A model generated the notes under the pieces. It worked only from the letters and a program-made list of their open reading frames with translations, did not search any database and was not told where the DNA came from. Of a stretch of 64,000 bases of DNA, positions 1 to 12,676 are shown piece by piece. The stretch comes from a bacterium. Its GTDB lineage: Bacteria > Zhuqueibacterota > Zhuqueibacteria > Zhuqueibacterales > Geothermadaptataceae. Position numbers and translations under genes: made by a program. Location of the stretch: assembly GCA_024275575.1 (NCBI GenBank), contig JAJRYV010000134.1:140297-204296 (forward strand). The letters are read 5' to 3'. Each line of letters opens with the position of its first letter. Positions within the stretch are counted from its first letter, which is position 1.

Positions 1-133
1 TCAGTTTGGTGTGTTGCCCCCAATTTTCCTGCTGCACACCACGAATGCTTCTATTATCTTCATTTTTTTATATTTTAAGCGAAGCATGCTATGGTGTCCT
101 GCGAAATCCGGGGTTTTTTTATCTTTGGAAAAT

Positions 134-211
<78 letters not shown>

Positions 212-223
212 TGCAGGTGAAAT

Positions 224-296
<73 letters not shown>

Positions 297-355
297 CTCA
301 TTTAGAAGCGGTGGCATCAACCCTTGCGATGCAAAATTTCGATCCTTTTTGACTC

Positions 356-429
356 AGGTCTGTAGCACAAGTGGCTAGTGCACCGGTCTCCAAAACCGGG
401 GGTTGGGGGTTCGAGTCCCTCCAGACCTG
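356..429 (+). tRNA. tRNA-Trp (anticodon CCA)
   Basis: Acceptor AGGTCTG/CAGACCT, anticodon arm CCGGT-CTCCAAA-ACCGG, located just upstream of secE as in many bacteria. Confidence 0.95.
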
Positions 430-473
430 CAAACAGTAAAGACCCCGATTTTATTTGGAGACAGACGAACGAA

Positions 474-662
474 ATGGCACTATTTCAAAAACCTTTAAAG
501 TTTATCGAAGAGGTAAAGGTCGAGCTTGCCAAAGTGAGCTGGCCCGATTTTGAGTCGTTGAAAAGCAGCACCTGGGTCGTCATTGCTTTGTCGCTTTTTT
601 TGGCGATTTATATTTTTGCAATCGACAAGGGATTGAGCTATTTAGTTTTCCTGTTGTATTGA
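474..662 (+). CDS. secE: Preprotein translocase subunit SecE
   Basis: MALFQKPLKFIEEVKVELAKVSWP motif plus one TM segment; precedes nusG; start trimmed from ORF 378. Confidence 0.95.
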   Translation: MALFQKPLKFIEEVKVELAKVSWPDFESLKSSTWVVIALSLFLAIYIFAIDKGLSYLVFLLY

Positions 663-681
663 ACCAAGCTAGGAACAAGGC

Positions 682-1245
682 GTGGCGGAAAATATCGAAA
701 ATAATGCTGATACCGAGCTCAAATGGTATGCTTTGCACGTTTTATCGGGCCATGAGCAGAAAGTAAAGGCGCATCTGGAAAACGAAGCCGAGCTGGCTGG
801 TTTATCCGACAAGATCGAGCAGATTCTCATTCCTGCCGAGCAGGTAACGGAAATGCGGCAGGGCAAGAAGAGAACGCGCAATAAAGTTTTCTTCCCAGGA
901 TATATGCTCGTCGAGATGGAGCTGAGCAAGGAAACGCGCCATCTGGTTATTAATACGCCGGGTATCACCAATTTTGTCGGGCCGCGCAATCAACCACAGC
1001 CGCTGCGGCAGGATGAGGTCGAGCGGATACTCGGCCGGGTGGATGAAGCAGGTTCGGAGGAGCGGGTGGAAATTCCGTTCCGTATCGGCGATCCCATTCG
1101 TGTTAACGATGGGCCTTTCACTGATTTTACCGGTTTCATCGAAGAGATTAACGAAGAGAAGAAAAAAGTAAAAGTTAGAGTGAGTATTTTTGGCAGGTCG
1201 ACACCTGTCGAACTTGACTTTCTACAAGTCGAACTTGAAAATTAA
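682..1245 (+). CDS. nusG: Transcription termination/antitermination protein NusG
   Basis: WYALHVLSGHEQKVKAHLE, FPGYMLVEM, KOW region; GTG start. Confidence 0.97.
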   Translation: MAENIENNADTELKWYALHVLSGHEQKVKAHLENEAELAGLSDKIEQILIPAEQVTEMRQGKKRTRNKVFFPGYMLVEMELSKETRHLVINTPGITNFVGPRNQPQPLRQDEVERILGRVDEAGSEERVEIPFRIGDPIRVNDGPFTDFTGFIEEINEEKKKVKVRVSIFGRSTPVELDFLQVELEN

Positions 1246-1263
1246 GCATACGGTGGATAATTC

Positions 1264-1689
1264 ATGGCAAAGAAGATCGTCGGCCTGATTAAATTGCAAA
1301 TCCCTGCAGGTCAGGCCAACCCCTCACCGCCTGTTGGCCCGGCATTAGGCCAGCATGGTGTGAACATCATGGAATTCTGCAAGGCTTTTAACGCGAAAAC
1401 GCAAGATAAAGCCGGGCTGATTATTCCTGTCGTCATCACTGTTTATGCAGATCGCTCCTTCACTTTTATCACCAAAACCCCCCCTGCAGCGGTGTTGCTC
1501 AAAAAAGCCGCCGGTCTGGAAAAAGGTTCAGGTGAGCCTAACCGTAACAAAGTTGGCAAGGTGACTGAAGCGCAGGTCAGAGAAATTGCCGAAGTAAAAA
1601 TGCCTGATCTGAATGCAAACGATGTCGATGCTGCAATGGAGATGATCAAAGGCACAGCGCGTAGCATGGGCCTCGTTGTCGAAGGCTAA
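1264..1689 (+). CDS. rplK: 50S ribosomal protein L11
   Basis: [33 protein letters not shown]. Confidence 0.98.
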   Translation: MAKKIVGLIKLQIPAGQANPSPPVGPALGQHGVNIMEFCKAFNAKTQDKAGLIIPVVITVYADRSFTFITKTPPAAVLLKKAAGLEKGSGEPNRNKVGKVTEAQVREIAEVKMPDLNANDVDAAMEMIKGTARSMGLVVEG

Positions 1690-1716
1690 AACTCATTTTG
1701 ATTTCGGGATGTATAA

Positions 1717-2406
1717 ATGAAACATAGTAAACGGTTTAACGAAGCACAGAAAAAAGTAACCAGTGGTGTTGATTATTCGCTTGAAGATGCAATCAGGCTG
1801 GTTAAAGAAAGCGCGACAGCAAAATTCGACGAAACAATCGAAGTAACGATACGCCTGGGCGTCGACCCACGGCATGCCGATCAGGTCGTTCGTGGGACGG
1901 TAGCTCTGCCGCATGGCACGGGGAAAGATGTGCGGGTGCTCGTCATCGCCAAAGGTGCCAAAGCTAGTGAAGCTGAGGATGCTGGTGCTGATTATGTCGG
2001 GTTTGACGACATGGTCAATAAAATTCAGGGAGGTTGGTACGATTTTGACGTCGTGATCGCAACGCCGGATGTGATGGCACAGGTTGGAAAACTGGGCCGG
2101 GCACTGGGGCCGCGTGGTTTGATGCCGAATCCCAAAGCCGGTACGGTGACGATGGATGTTGCAAGCGCTATCAAGGAAGTCAAAGCCGGGAAGATCGAAT
2201 TTCGTGTCGATAAATACGGTATTTTGCACGTTGGTGTTGGCAAGGCGTCGTTTAATCAAGAAAAACTGGAAGAAAATGTCAAGTCCTTTCTCGAAGTGGT
2301 GCAACGCTTGCGCCCGCCGGCTGCCAAAGGACAGTATATGCGGTCCGTCACTATCGGTAGTACCATGGGGCCCGGAATTCGCATTGATAGAAATTCATTG
2401 GTTTAA
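1717..2406 (+). CDS. rplA: 50S ribosomal protein L1
   Basis: [19 protein letters not shown] motif; order L11-L1-L10-L7/L12. Confidence 0.98.
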   Translation: MKHSKRFNEAQKKVTSGVDYSLEDAIRLVKESATAKFDETIEVTIRLGVDPRHADQVVRGTVALPHGTGKDVRVLVIAKGAKASEAEDAGADYVGFDDMVNKIQGGWYDFDVVIATPDVMAQVGKLGRALGPRGLMPNPKAGTVTMDVASAIKEVKAGKIEFRVDKYGILHVGVGKASFNQEKLEENVKSFLEVVQRLRPPAAKGQYMRSVTIGSTMGPGIRIDRNSLV

Positions 2407-2433
2407 AGCCGCAGATTGAGGGCGAAAGAAATT

Positions 2434-2973
2434 ATGGAAGCATATGCAAGAGAGCCGCGTCCGGAAAAGGTCGCAGAAGTCGAAAAGCTTTCTGAAAAAC
2501 TCAGCAGTGCAAAAAGCGTCTACCTTACCGATTACAGCGGGTTGAGCGTTGAGCAGATTACTGATCTCAGAAGGCAGTTCACCGAGCAAAAAGTCGAATA
2601 TTTGGTCGTTAAAAATACGCTGGCCCGTTTTGGAGCAAAAAAAGCCGGACAGGATAATCTGATTGAGCATTTTCAGGGCCCAATCGCATTAGCCATCGGC
2701 TACGATGATCCGGCAAGCCCCGCCCGAGTACTCACTGCATTTCTTAAAAAACATCCCAAGCCGGAAGTTAAAGCCTGTATGATCGATGGTGACGTCTTGC
2801 CTGGTAGCGAAGTTGAAAATATTTCGAAATGGCTAACCCGGGAAGAACTGCTCACCAAGCTTGTCGGTAGCCTCAACAGTCCTATTTCCGGGCTTGTCAA
2901 TACGCTTTCCGGCGTTCTGCGTCAGTTTGTAACTGTTCTGGACGCTGTAAGAGAGAAAAAAGAAAATCAATAG
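2434..2973 (+). CDS. rplJ: 50S ribosomal protein L10
   Basis: SSAKSVYLTDYSGLSVEQITDLRRQ; start chosen at internal ATG (ORF opens at TTG 2416). Confidence 0.95.
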   Translation: MEAYAREPRPEKVAEVEKLSEKLSSAKSVYLTDYSGLSVEQITDLRRQFTEQKVEYLVVKNTLARFGAKKAGQDNLIEHFQGPIALAIGYDDPASPARVLTAFLKKHPKPEVKACMIDGDVLPGSEVENISKWLTREELLTKLVGSLNSPISGLVNTLSGVLRQFVTVLDAVREKKENQ

Positions 2974-3050
2974 CTGCACATAAGCAGTATGACAAACAAG
3001 TATTTCCGTATAACTTGCAAACAATTCAATGAGACCAAGGAGGAAACGCC

Positions 3051-3443
3051 GTGGCCGCAGAAACAAATGGTCAACTCGATAATTTCATCGAGTCAATAGA
3101 AAACATGTCTGTAAAAGAGCTGAATGAACTGGTTAAAGCTCTCGAAGACCGCTTTGGTGTAAGTGCTGCTGCTCCGATGATGGCTGTTGCCGGTCCTGCC
3201 GGTGGTGCTACCGCTGAAGCTGCAGAAGAAAAAACCGAATTCGATGTGATCCTGGCTGGCGCCGGGGCGAAAAAAATTCAGGTGATCAAGGTCGTTCGTA
3301 CCATCACCAGCCTGGGCCTGAAAGAAGCCAAAGAGCTGGTCGACTCTGCTCCGAAACCGGTTAAAGAAGCAATATCGAAAGATGAAGCAGAAGACATCAA
3401 AGCCAAACTTGAAGAAGTTGGCGCAACTGTCGAAGTAAAATAA
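3051..3443 (+). CDS. rplL: 50S ribosomal protein L7/L12
   Basis: [42 protein letters not shown] start. Confidence 0.98.
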   Translation: MAAETNGQLDNFIESIENMSVKELNELVKALEDRFGVSAAAPMMAVAGPAGGATAEAAEEKTEFDVILAGAGAKKIQVIKVVRTITSLGLKEAKELVDSAPKPVKEAISKDEAEDIKAKLEEVGATVEVK

Positions 3444-3476
3444 TCTAAAAACCAATTGCCAGAGGATGGTTTTTGC

Positions 3477-6400
3477 ATGACCTACAATGGCCCTTTTAAC
3501 AGGCGAATCTCTTTTTCGAAGCTGAAATCAGTCATCGATCTTCCTGATCTGCTCGATATTCAGTTGCGTTCGTTTGAAGAATTTTTTCAGGCAAACGTAG
3601 CGCCTAATAAAAGAAAGGATCTGGGCCTACAGGCAGTTTTTACAGGTATTTTCCCGATTGTTGACAGTCGGGAAAATTTTCTGCTGGAATTCGTTGAGTA
3701 TTACGTCGAACAACCGAAATCCAGCGTCGCCGAATGCCAGGAGCGTGGCATCACTTACTCCGCCCCGCTCAAAGCCAGGTTACGCCTTTCTGCAAAAGAT
3801 GACTCCGGGTCTGGCGATTACAAGGAAACGACCGAACAAGTCGTTTACCTCGGTAATCTGCCGTATATGACCAACCGGGGGACTTTTGTTATCAACGGCG
3901 CTGAACGTATCATCGTCAGTCAATTACACCGTTCACCCGGTGTCTTTTTTGATGAAGCCGATCACCCCAATGGCACGAAACTGCATTCTGCGCGCATCAT
4001 TCCTTTGCGCGGGTCCTGGGTTGAATTTACTACTGATATCAATGATATACTTTATGTTTATATTGACCGGCGCAAAAAATTTCCCGTAACGACTCTGCTA
4101 CGCGGGCTCGGTTATTCCGATAACCGGCAAATATTAAGGCTGTTTGATCTCATCGAAGAAATCTCCGTCTCCAAGATCAAAGGTAAGAAATATCTTGGCC
4201 GGGTGGTCATCGAAGACGTCATCGACTTTGACACCGGCGAATTGTTGATCGAAGCGCATGAAGTGCTGACCGAGGAAGCGGTAGAAAAAGTTCTTGCCTC
4301 AAGCGTTAAAAAAATATCTTTTCTACTGCATGAATCGTCTCAGGGACCGGAGCTCATCAGCAATACGCTGCGCAAAGACGCGACGCATAATGAAGAAGAA
4401 GCGTTGGAATTTATCTACCGCAACCTGCGTTCTGGTGATCCGCCCGATATCGATACGGCGAGAAATTTCCTCGAGCGTCTGTTTTTTAACGCCAAACGTT
4501 ACGATCTCGGTGAGGTCGGCCGGTACCGGCTGAATAAAAAACTCAATCTCGATGTATCGGTGGATAATGCGGTACTCACGCGGGAAGATTTGATTCAAAT
4601 CATCAATTACCTCATGGAGATGCGTCTCGGCAAACGGTCGAGCGATGATATCGATCACCTCGGCAACAGGCGCATTAAAACGGTCGGTGAGCAGCTTTCC
4701 GCCCAGATGAGTGTCGGGCTCTCACGAATGGCTCGCACCATTAAAGAGCGAATGAACCTGCGTGATAGTGAAAAATTGACGCCGCAGGACCTGGTCAATG
4801 CCCGAACCATTCTTTCGGTCATTAATACATTTTTTGGAACGAGCCAGCTTTCGCAGTTTATGGATCAGACAAATCCGCTGTCTGAGATGACGCATAAAAG
4901 ACGCCTGTCAGCGTTGGGTCCTGGTGGTTTAACACGCGAGCGTGCCGGATTTGAGGTGCGTGATGTGCATTATACCCATTATGGCCGTCTCTGCCCCATC
5001 GAAACGCCGGAAGGTCCGAATATCGGACTTATTTCCTCGCTGACAACTTATGCCAGAATCAATGAATTTGGCTTTATCGAAACGCCTTACCGGCCGGTTA
5101 AAAACGGCAAGGTGCTGAAACAGATCGATTATCTTACTGCTGATGATGAGGACAATTTTATCATTGCGCAGGCCAATGCACCGCTGAAGGAAAATGGAGC
5201 CTTCGCTAATAACCGGGTGAAGGTGCGCGACAAAGGTGATTTCCCCGTCGTCGCACCAAAAGACATCGATTATATCGATGTTTCGCCGAATCAGATTGTC
5301 AGCGCTGCTGCTTCATTAATTCCGTTTCTGGAGCATGACGATGCGAACCGGGCTTTGATGGGTTCGAACATGCAACGCCAGGCCGTGCCGTTGTTGCAAC
5401 CGGATTCCCCGATGGTTGGCACCGGTATGGAAGAGAAGGTCGCACGCGACTCGCGCGCCCTCATCGTCTCCGATGTCGATGGCATCGTTGAAAATGTGTG
5501 TGCTGATGAAATCGTCGTCCGGCAGGATCGTAATGTCGCTGCTGATGACCGTGATAATCTGCTCAGTTTCTCTGAAGATGGTCTGTATCGCTATCCGGCG
5601 ACAAAGTTTATGCGCTCCAATCAGGATACCTGTATCAACCAAAAACCGGTTGTGACACCGGGGCAAAAGGTGGTTAAAGGACAGGTGCTTGCCGATGGCT
5701 TTGCCACACAGGGTGGTGAATTGGCCCTCGGGCGCAACGTGTTGGTGGCGTTTATGCCCTGGCGCGGTTATAACTTTGAAGACGCCATAGTTATTTCAGA
5801 ACGTGTGGTGCGCGACGATGTTTACACCTCGATTCATATCGATGTGTACGAATTGCAAGTACGCGATACCAAACGCGGTGAAGAGGAATTGACGCGGGAA
5901 ATCCCCAATGTCAGCGAAGAAGCGACAAAAAATCTTGATGAAAACGGGATTATTCGTATTGGCGCCGAAGTGCACCCCAGCGATATTCTGGTCGGCAAAG
6001 TCACCCCAAAAGGGGAGACGGACCCAACACCAGAGGAAAAACTTTTAAAGGCGATTTTTGGTGAGAAGGCGGGAGATGTTAAAGACGCCAGCCTGAAAGC
6101 GCCACCGGGGTTGAGCGGAATCGTCATCGATACCAAGCTTTTTTCGCGCAAAAAGAAAGATTCAAAAACTAAAAAACAGGACAAACTCGAGCTTGAAAAT
6201 CTCGATCTCTGGAAAGAGAGAGAGGAAGGACGTGTTAAGAAATTGCTCCGCTCGAAGCTCGATATCGTTCTGCGTGGCCATAAATCTGTCACAATACAGC
6301 ACAAACTGGATGGCAGCGTTCTTCTCAAAGAGAATGTCGTCTTTGACCATGAAGTGATCAGCTCACTCGATTTCGAAAATGCCGATTTGGCCAGCGGATT

Positions 6401-7283
6401 TACCAGCAGTGAAGATGAAAATACGCTGGCTGTAGAAATCATGAAATCGTATTTTGAGAAATTGCAGGACATCAATGAAGAATATGAGCGTAACAAACTC
6501 AAAATCGTCGTTGGTGATGAACTTCCACCGGGAATTGTTCAATTGGCCAAAGTTTATGTGGCAAAAAAACGTAAGCTGCAGGTCGGCGATAAAATGGCCG
6601 GACGCCATGGCAACAAAGGTGTGGTCGCCAAAATCGTACCCATGGAAGATATGCCTTATATGAAAGATGGCACACCAGTCGATATCGTGTTAAATCCGCT
6701 TGGTGTTCCTTCACGAATGAACCTGGGACAAATCTTCGAGACCCAGCTTGGTTGGGCGGCAGGAAAGCTGGGTGTAAAATATGCAACTCCGGTTTTTGAC
6801 GGCGCCAGCTATGATGAAGTTCTCGCAGAAATGCGAAAAGCCGGCCTGCCGGAAAGCGGCAAGGCGCAACTCATCGATGGCCGTTCCGGCGAACCGATCG
6901 AATCTGAAGTTACCGTCGGATATATTTATATCCTTAAGCTTTCCCATCTGGTTGAAGATAAAATCCATGCCCGTTCGATTGGCCCGTATTCTCTCATTAC
7001 GCAGCAGCCTTTGGGTGGAAAAGCCCAGTTCGGCGGCCAGCGCTTTGGTGAGATGGAAGTCTGGGCTCTCGAAGCCTATGGTGCCGCACATACATTGCAG
7101 GAAATATTAACAGTAAAATCCGACGATGTTCGCGGCCGCAGCAAGGTCTATGAAGCAATCGTGAAGGGAGATAACCTTCCTGAACCCGGCCTGCCAGAAT
7201 CATTCAATGTTCTTATTCGGGAATTGCAAGGATTGGGTCTTGATGTAGAACTCATTGAAGAACCAACAAACGGAAATATATAA
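3477..7283 (+). CDS. rpoB: DNA-directed RNA polymerase subunit beta
   Basis: About 1268 aa; [53 protein letters not shown] motifs; start trimmed to ATG 3477. Confidence 0.98.
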   Translation: MTYNGPFNRRISFSKLKSVIDLPDLLDIQLRSFEEFFQANVAPNKRKDLGLQAVFTGIFPIVDSRENFLLEFVEYYVEQPKSSVAECQERGITYSAPLKARLRLSAKDDSGSGDYKETTEQVVYLGNLPYMTNRGTFVINGAERIIVSQLHRSPGVFFDEADHPNGTKLHSARIIPLRGSWVEFTTDINDILYVYIDRRKKFPVTTLLRGLGYSDNRQILRLFDLIEEISVSKIKGKKYLGRVVIEDVIDFDTGELLIEAHEVLTEEAVEKVLASSVKKISFLLHESSQGPELISNTLRKDATHNEEEALEFIYRNLRSGDPPDIDTARNFLERLFFNAKRYDLGEVGRYRLNKKLNLDVSVDNAVLTREDLIQIINYLMEMRLGKRSSDDIDHLGNRRIKTVGEQLSAQMSVGLSRMARTIKERMNLRDSEKLTPQDLVNARTILSVINTFFGTSQLSQFMDQTNPLSEMTHKRRLSALGPGGLTRERAGFEVRDVHYTHYGRLCPIETPEGPNIGLISSLTTYARINEFGFIETPYRPVKNGKVLKQIDYLTADDEDNFIIAQANAPLKENGAFANNRVKVRDKGDFPVVAPKDIDYIDVSPNQIVSAAASLIPFLEHDDANRALMGSNMQRQAVPLLQPDSPMVGTGMEEKVARDSRALIVSDVDGIVENVCADEIVVRQDRNVAADDRDNLLSFSEDGLYRYPATKFMRSNQDTCINQKPVVTPGQKVVKGQVLADGFATQGGELALGRNVLVAFMPWRGYNFEDAIVISERVVRDDVYTSIHIDVYELQVRDTKRGEEELTREIPNVSEEATKNLDENGIIRIGAEVHPSDILVGKVTPKGETDPTPEEKLLKAIFGEKAGDVKDASLKAPPGLSGIVIDTKLFSRKKKDSKTKKQDKLELENLDLWKEREEGRVKKLLRSKLDIVLRGHKSVTIQHKLDGSVLLKENVVFDHEVISSLDFENADLASGFTSSEDENTLAVEIMKSYFEKLQDINEEYERNKLKIVVGDELPPGIVQLAKVYVAKKRKLQVGDKMAGRHGNKGVVAKIVPMEDMPYMKDGTPVDIVLNPLGVPSRMNLGQIFETQLGWAAGKLGVKYATPVFDGASYDEVLAEMRKAGLPESGKAQLIDGRSGEPIESEVTVGYIYILKLSHLVEDKIHARSIGPYSLITQQPLGGKAQFGGQRFGEMEVWALEAYGAAHTLQEILTVKSDDVRGRSKVYEAIVKGDNLPEPGLPESFNVLIRELQGLGLDVELIEEPTNGNI

Positions 7284-7294
7284 AGAAATATATA

Positions 7295-7328
7295 GCGGAG
7301 CAGCCATTGTGCTGCTCCGCATTTTTAT
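7295..7328 (+). terminator. Terminator-like hairpin between rpoB and rpoC
   Basis: GCGGAGCAGC-CATTGT-GCTGCTCCGC (10 perfect bp) followed by ATTTTTATTT. Confidence 0.65.
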
Positions 7329-7401
7329 TTGTACAACCAAATAAGAATTACGCTTTCTTCTAACGTGTACACACTCAATCTCTAAGTGTGGAGGTGTAAC
7401 C

Positions 7402-10400
7402 TTGAATTTTTTTCAAAAGCAAGAAAGTGCCTATCGTCGCAATATTAAAGCAATCGGCATTAAACTGGCATCGCCAGATAAAATTCTTGAACGTTCTCAT
7501 GGCGAGGTAACCAAACCTGAGACGATAAATTATCGCAGTTTCAAACCTGAAAAAGATGGCCTGTTCTGCGAAAAAATCTTCGGCCCGGTGCGCGATTATG
7601 AATGCCACTGTGGAAAATACAAACGCATCCGCTATAAAGGCATCATCTGCGACCGCTGCGGTGTCGAGGTCACGACCAAAAGTGTCCGGCGTGAACGCAT
7701 GGGGCATATTTCCCTTGCCGTACCCATCGTTCATATTTGGTTCTGGAAATCGTTACCCTCGAAAATTGGTTACATTTTGGGCATCAGCCCAAAAGACCTC
7801 GAAAGAATTATTTATTACGAATCCTACGTGGTAACCAATCCCGGGCAAACCGAATTGAAACGTGGCGATCTAATTGCTGAAGAAGATTATTATAATTATT
7901 TAACGGAAGCCGAAGCGCAGCCCGAGGATGATGAAAGTGCACGCTTCGAAGCCCGCATCGGTGGCGGCGCAATTCTCGAGCTTTTAAAGAATGTTGATCA
8001 GGAAACGCTGTCGCGTGAGCTGCGGTATGCAGTGCAGACAGAAACTTCAGTTCAACGAAAAAATGATGCTCTGAAACGCCTGAAAGTTGTTGAGTTGTTT
8101 AAAAAGAGCGGCAACAAACCGGAATGGATGGTGATGTCGGTTATTCCGGTCATTCCGCCCGAACTAAGGCCGCTCGTGCCGCTCGAAGGCGGACGATTTG
8201 CAACCAGTGATTTGAACGATCTTTATCGTCGTGTGATCATTCGCAATAACCGCCTCAAAAAGCTGATGGAAATCAAGGCTCCGGAAGTCATTTTACGCAA
8301 TGAGAAACGGATGCTGCAAGAGGCTGTAGATGCGCTGTTTGATAACGGTCGGAAAGCTGCTGCCGTGCGCGGCGATGGCAATCGTCCGTTGAAATCATTA
8401 TCCGATATGCTGCGCGGAAAACAGGGACGTTTTCGTCAAAATTTGCTGGGAAAACGCATCGACTATTCCGGCCGCTCGGTGATCGTCGTCGGCCCGGAAT
8501 TGCGATTGCACGAATGTGGTTTGCCTAAATATATGGCACTCGAGCTTTTCAAACCTTTTGTTATTCGCCGCCTGGTTCAAAACGGCCTGGTCAAAACAGT
8601 AAAAAGTGCCAAAAAACTCGTTGATAAAAAAAGTGCTGAAGTCTGGGATTTGCTCGAAGATATTATCAAAGACCATCCTGTGATGCTCAACCGCGCCCCA
8701 ACCTTGCACCGTCTTGGCATACAGGCCTTTCAGCCGGTTTTGGTTGAAGGAAAAGCAATTCAGGTGCATCCGCTGGTTTGCGCTGCCTTTAACGCGGATT
8801 TTGATGGTGACCAGATGGCGGTTCACTTGCCGCTGTCGAACTATGCGCAAGTCGAAACGCGCTTGCTCATGCTGTCGAGCCATAATATACTTTCACCGGC
8901 GAGCGGCAGACCATTGGCGATTCCGAGCCAGGATATCGTTCTTGGGTTATACTATATCACCAAGCGGAAAAAAGACAGCCTCGGTGAGGGCAAGTTTATG
9001 TCGAGCCCGGAAGAGGCGCTCATCGCTTATAATAATAAAAAACTGAGTTTGCACGCCGGTATCACAGTTCGTTTCGGTACCGAGAAAATCGAAACGACCG
9101 TTGGCCGGATCATCTTCAATCAAATTGTGCCGGAAGGTGTTGGTTATATCAATGAGTTGTTGACGAAAAAACGAATTGAAGAAATTATTTCAACGGTTTA
9201 TAAAAAGTTTGACAACTATGTCTGCGCCAACTTTCTCGATAGTATCAAACGCATGGGTTTTGATTTCGCCATGCTTTCTGGCCTGACTGTCGGCATCGAG
9301 GATGTTAAAATACCTGAAGAAAAGGCGACACTACTCGCAGCAGCGACGGCGGAAGTTGAGAAGATTCAAAAGCAATATGAAATCGGAATCATCACCGATG
9401 GTGAGCGCTATAATAAAATTATCGATATCTGGACGCATGTCACCAGTGATGTTGCCGACCGGCTTTTTACGCACCTCGAGAAAGACCAGGATGGATTCAA
9501 TCCGGTTTATATGATGGCCGACTCCGGCGCTCGTGGGTCGAAAGAACAAATCAGGCAGCTTGCCGGCATGCGCGGCCTGATGGCCAAACCGCAGAAAAAA
9601 ATGACCGGGCAAACGGGCGAAATCATCGAAAACCCCATCACGGCTAATTTCCGTGAAGGCCTCTCGGTACTGGAATATTTTATCTCTACGCACGGTGCCC
9701 GCAAAGGCCTCGCTGATACTGCGCTGAAAACTGCTGACGCAGGCTATTTAACCCGCCGGCTGGTCGATGTGGCGCAGGACGTCATCATCTCGCAGGATGA
9801 TTGCGGGACAATTCTGGGTTTGCGTATCGGTGATTTGAAGGAAGGCGAAGAAGTGATCGAACCGATTCAGGATCGCATTCTCGGCCGCGTTGCCGCCGAA
9901 GATGTTTATAACCCTGAATCCGGTGAAGTTATCGTCGAATCCGGCGAACTGATCGACGAAGATAAATCTGACATGATTTCACGGGCTGGTATCGAAAATG
10001 TTTACATCAGGTCCGTGCTGACCTGTGAATCGGAACGCGGTGTTTGTGCTAAGTGTTATGGTCGCAATCTGGCGACCGGCAATATCACAAACCACGGTGA
10101 AGCTGTTGGAGTAATGGCTGCCCAGTCAATCGGTGAACCGGGGACGCAGCTAACCTTGCGTACTTTTCACATCGGTGGAACAGCATCCCGCATCGCCGCA
10201 CAATCGCACATCACGGCACGGCAGGACGGCAAAATCGTCATCGAAAACCTGAAATCAGTAACGCAAGCTGATTTGACGCAAGTCGCTGTCGGACGTAATG
10301 CCAAGCTCAAACTTATCGATGATAATAATCGCGTCATCTCACAATTTATCGTGCCTTATGGTGCCCTCATCAATGTCAGTGATGGCGACACGGTTAAGAA

Positions 10401-11616
10401 AAATGATGTACTTTTTAACTGGGACCCGTATACCGCCAGCATTATCTCGACGGCAGATGGCTTTATCCGCTATATTGATATCAAAGAAAATGTCACCATG
10501 CGCGAAGAGCTGGACGATACCACCGGATTGAAGCAACGGGTGATTATCGAATCGCGGATGCGGAATCTCAGCCCGACGATTTCGATTGTTGACAGCGAAG
10601 GTGAAAAACTGGCATCCTTTATTCTGCCCACACGGGCGAATTTACAGGTCTCTGACGGCCAGGCTGTCCATGCCGGTGACGTCATTGCAAAAATTGCACG
10701 CAGTATTGCCAAGACGCGCGATATCACGGGTGGTTTGCCGCGAGTTGCGGAGCTTTTCGAAGCCCGCCGTCCGAAAGAGCCGGCTGTTGTCAGTGAAATT
10801 GACGGCACCGTACGCTTCGGCGAAATTCGTCGCGGTATCCGCCGGATTATCGTAACCGCCCGCGATGACCAGGATGAAAGAACCTATCTCATCCCCTATG
10901 GCAAGCACGTTCTGATTCATGATGGTGATGTTGTCGAAGCCGGCGAAAAACTTTGCGAAGGCTCCATTGCACCACATGATATTTTGAACATTCTTGGGCC
11001 AAATAAAGTCCAGGAATACCTGGTGAATGAAATTCAGGAAGTATACAGGCTGCAAGGTGTTCGCATCAACGATAAACATATCGAAACGATCGTCCGCCAA
11101 ATGCTGCAAAAGGTTAAAATCGAAGACCCCGGTGATACGAATTACCTCGAAGGGGATCAGGTTGACAAAATCCGGTTTTTACATGAAAATGAAGCCATCC
11201 GCCATAAAGTCGTCATCACCGACTCCGGTGATAGTGAATTTGCACTGGACGAAGTCGTCGGCAAGGACAATCTTGATGAAGTGAACGCCGAGCTGCGCAA
11301 GAAAAGCAAGAAACCGGCAGAATGTCGCCAGGCCGTTCCGGCAACATTCCAGCCATTGCTGCTGGGCATCACCAAAGCGTCATTGACCACTGAAAGTTTT
11401 ATCTCCGCCGCCTCATTTCAGGAAACGACACGTGTTCTCACAGACGCCGCAATTGCAGGGAAGAAAGATTATCTCTTTGGATTGAAAGAAAACGTCATCA
11501 TGGGTAATCTGATCCCCGCGGGCTCCGGCCTGGCGCGTTATAAAAATGTTCGGGTTAAAAAGAAAAGCGAGTCGCTGGAATACGATGAAAAAAGCACTGA
11601 ATTCATGGTTCAGTAA
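7402..11616 (+). CDS. rpoC: DNA-directed RNA polymerase subunit beta'
   Basis: 1404 aa; [12 protein letters not shown] catalytic motif, [23 protein letters not shown] zinc finger; TTG start. Confidence 0.98.
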   Translation: MNFFQKQESAYRRNIKAIGIKLASPDKILERSHGEVTKPETINYRSFKPEKDGLFCEKIFGPVRDYECHCGKYKRIRYKGIICDRCGVEVTTKSVRRERMGHISLAVPIVHIWFWKSLPSKIGYILGISPKDLERIIYYESYVVTNPGQTELKRGDLIAEEDYYNYLTEAEAQPEDDESARFEARIGGGAILELLKNVDQETLSRELRYAVQTETSVQRKNDALKRLKVVELFKKSGNKPEWMVMSVIPVIPPELRPLVPLEGGRFATSDLNDLYRRVIIRNNRLKKLMEIKAPEVILRNEKRMLQEAVDALFDNGRKAAAVRGDGNRPLKSLSDMLRGKQGRFRQNLLGKRIDYSGRSVIVVGPELRLHECGLPKYMALELFKPFVIRRLVQNGLVKTVKSAKKLVDKKSAEVWDLLEDIIKDHPVMLNRAPTLHRLGIQAFQPVLVEGKAIQVHPLVCAAFNADFDGDQMAVHLPLSNYAQVETRLLMLSSHNILSPASGRPLAIPSQDIVLGLYYITKRKKDSLGEGKFMSSPEEALIAYNNKKLSLHAGITVRFGTEKIETTVGRIIFNQIVPEGVGYINELLTKKRIEEIISTVYKKFDNYVCANFLDSIKRMGFDFAMLSGLTVGIEDVKIPEEKATLLAAATAEVEKIQKQYEIGIITDGERYNKIIDIWTHVTSDVADRLFTHLEKDQDGFNPVYMMADSGARGSKEQIRQLAGMRGLMAKPQKKMTGQTGEIIENPITANFREGLSVLEYFISTHGARKGLADTALKTADAGYLTRRLVDVAQDVIISQDDCGTILGLRIGDLKEGEEVIEPIQDRILGRVAAEDVYNPESGEVIVESGELIDEDKSDMISRAGIENVYIRSVLTCESERGVCAKCYGRNLATGNITNHGEAVGVMAAQSIGEPGTQLTLRTFHIGGTASRIAAQSHITARQDGKIVIENLKSVTQADLTQVAVGRNAKLKLIDDNNRVISQFIVPYGALINVSDGDTVKKNDVLFNWDPYTASIISTADGFIRYIDIKENVTMREELDDTTGLKQRVIIESRMRNLSPTISIVDSEGEKLASFILPTRANLQVSDGQAVHAGDVIAKIARSIAKTRDITGGLPRVAELFEARRPKEPAVVSEIDGTVRFGEIRRGIRRIIVTARDDQDERTYLIPYGKHVLIHDGDVVEAGEKLCEGSIAPHDILNILGPNKVQEYLVNEIQEVYRLQGVRINDKHIETIVRQMLQKVKIEDPGDTNYLEGDQVDKIRFLHENEAIRHKVVITDSGDSEFALDEVVGKDNLDEVNAELRKKSKKPAECRQAVPATFQPLLLGITKASLTTESFISAASFQETTRVLTDAAIAGKKDYLFGLKENVIMGNLIPAGSGLARYKNVRVKKKSESLEYDEKSTEFMVQ

Positions 11617-11653
11617 TGCTGAAAATATTTAAAAACAATTAACGAAAAATTAT

Positions 11654-11682
11654 TTGCATTTAAGGTGATGGTTATATATATT
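11654..11682 (+). promoter_or_regulatory. Candidate sigma70-type promoter upstream of rpsL
   Basis: TTGCAT-N17-TATATT in the rpoC-rpsL gap. Confidence 0.5.
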
Positions 11683-11708
11683 GTAAGTCTGTAACCAAAG
11701 GAGGAGTT

Positions 11709-12080
11709 TTGCCTACAATAAATCAACTTGTTCGTAAAGGTCGCAAGCGGCAGATTAAAAAAACGACTTCTCCCGCTTTGGCTGGATCGCCCCAGCGACG
11801 CGGTGTCTGTACGCGTGTTTACACAACGACGCCCAAGAAACCAAACTCGGCGTTGCGCAAGGTTGCCAGGGTGCGGTTGACCAATGGTTTTGAGGTGACT
11901 GCGTATATTCCCGGTGAAGGGCATAATTTGCAGGAGCACTCCATCGTTTTGATTCGCGGCGGTCGGGTGAAGGACCTTCCAGGTGTGCGTTATCATATCG
12001 TGCGTGGAGTTTATGATACGAGTGGCGTGCAGGACAGAATGCAAGGCCGATCCAAGTATGGTACAAAACTGAAAAAATAA
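11709..12080 (+). CDS. rpsL: 30S ribosomal protein S12
   Basis: [35 protein letters not shown] start. Confidence 0.98.
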   Translation: MPTINQLVRKGRKRQIKKTTSPALAGSPQRRGVCTRVYTTTPKKPNSALRKVARVRLTNGFEVTAYIPGEGHNLQEHSIVLIRGGRVKDLPGVRYHIVRGVYDTSGVQDRMQGRSKYGTKLKK

Positions 12081-12088
12081 GAGTTTGA

Positions 12089-12559
<471 letters not shown>

Positions 12560-12593
12560 ATACAGCATAAAAATCAATTTTAGATTTACAGGC

Positions 12594-12626
12594 GGGGAAA
12601 TAAACAGAACTTCTGTTTTTTTCCCC
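12594..12626 (+). promoter_or_regulatory. Hairpin in the rpsG-fusA spacer
   Basis: GGGGAAATAAACAG-AACTT-CTGTTTTTTTCCCC, 14-bp stem with one T/T mismatch. Confidence 0.5.
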
Positions 12627-12676
12627 TTATTTATGAATAAGTGAGACCCTTGCTTTTTTTGAGAAAACCGTAACAC

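Noticed and set aside
5834-6502. 222-aa minus-strand ORF within rpoB
   Set aside because: Shadow ORF of rpoB.
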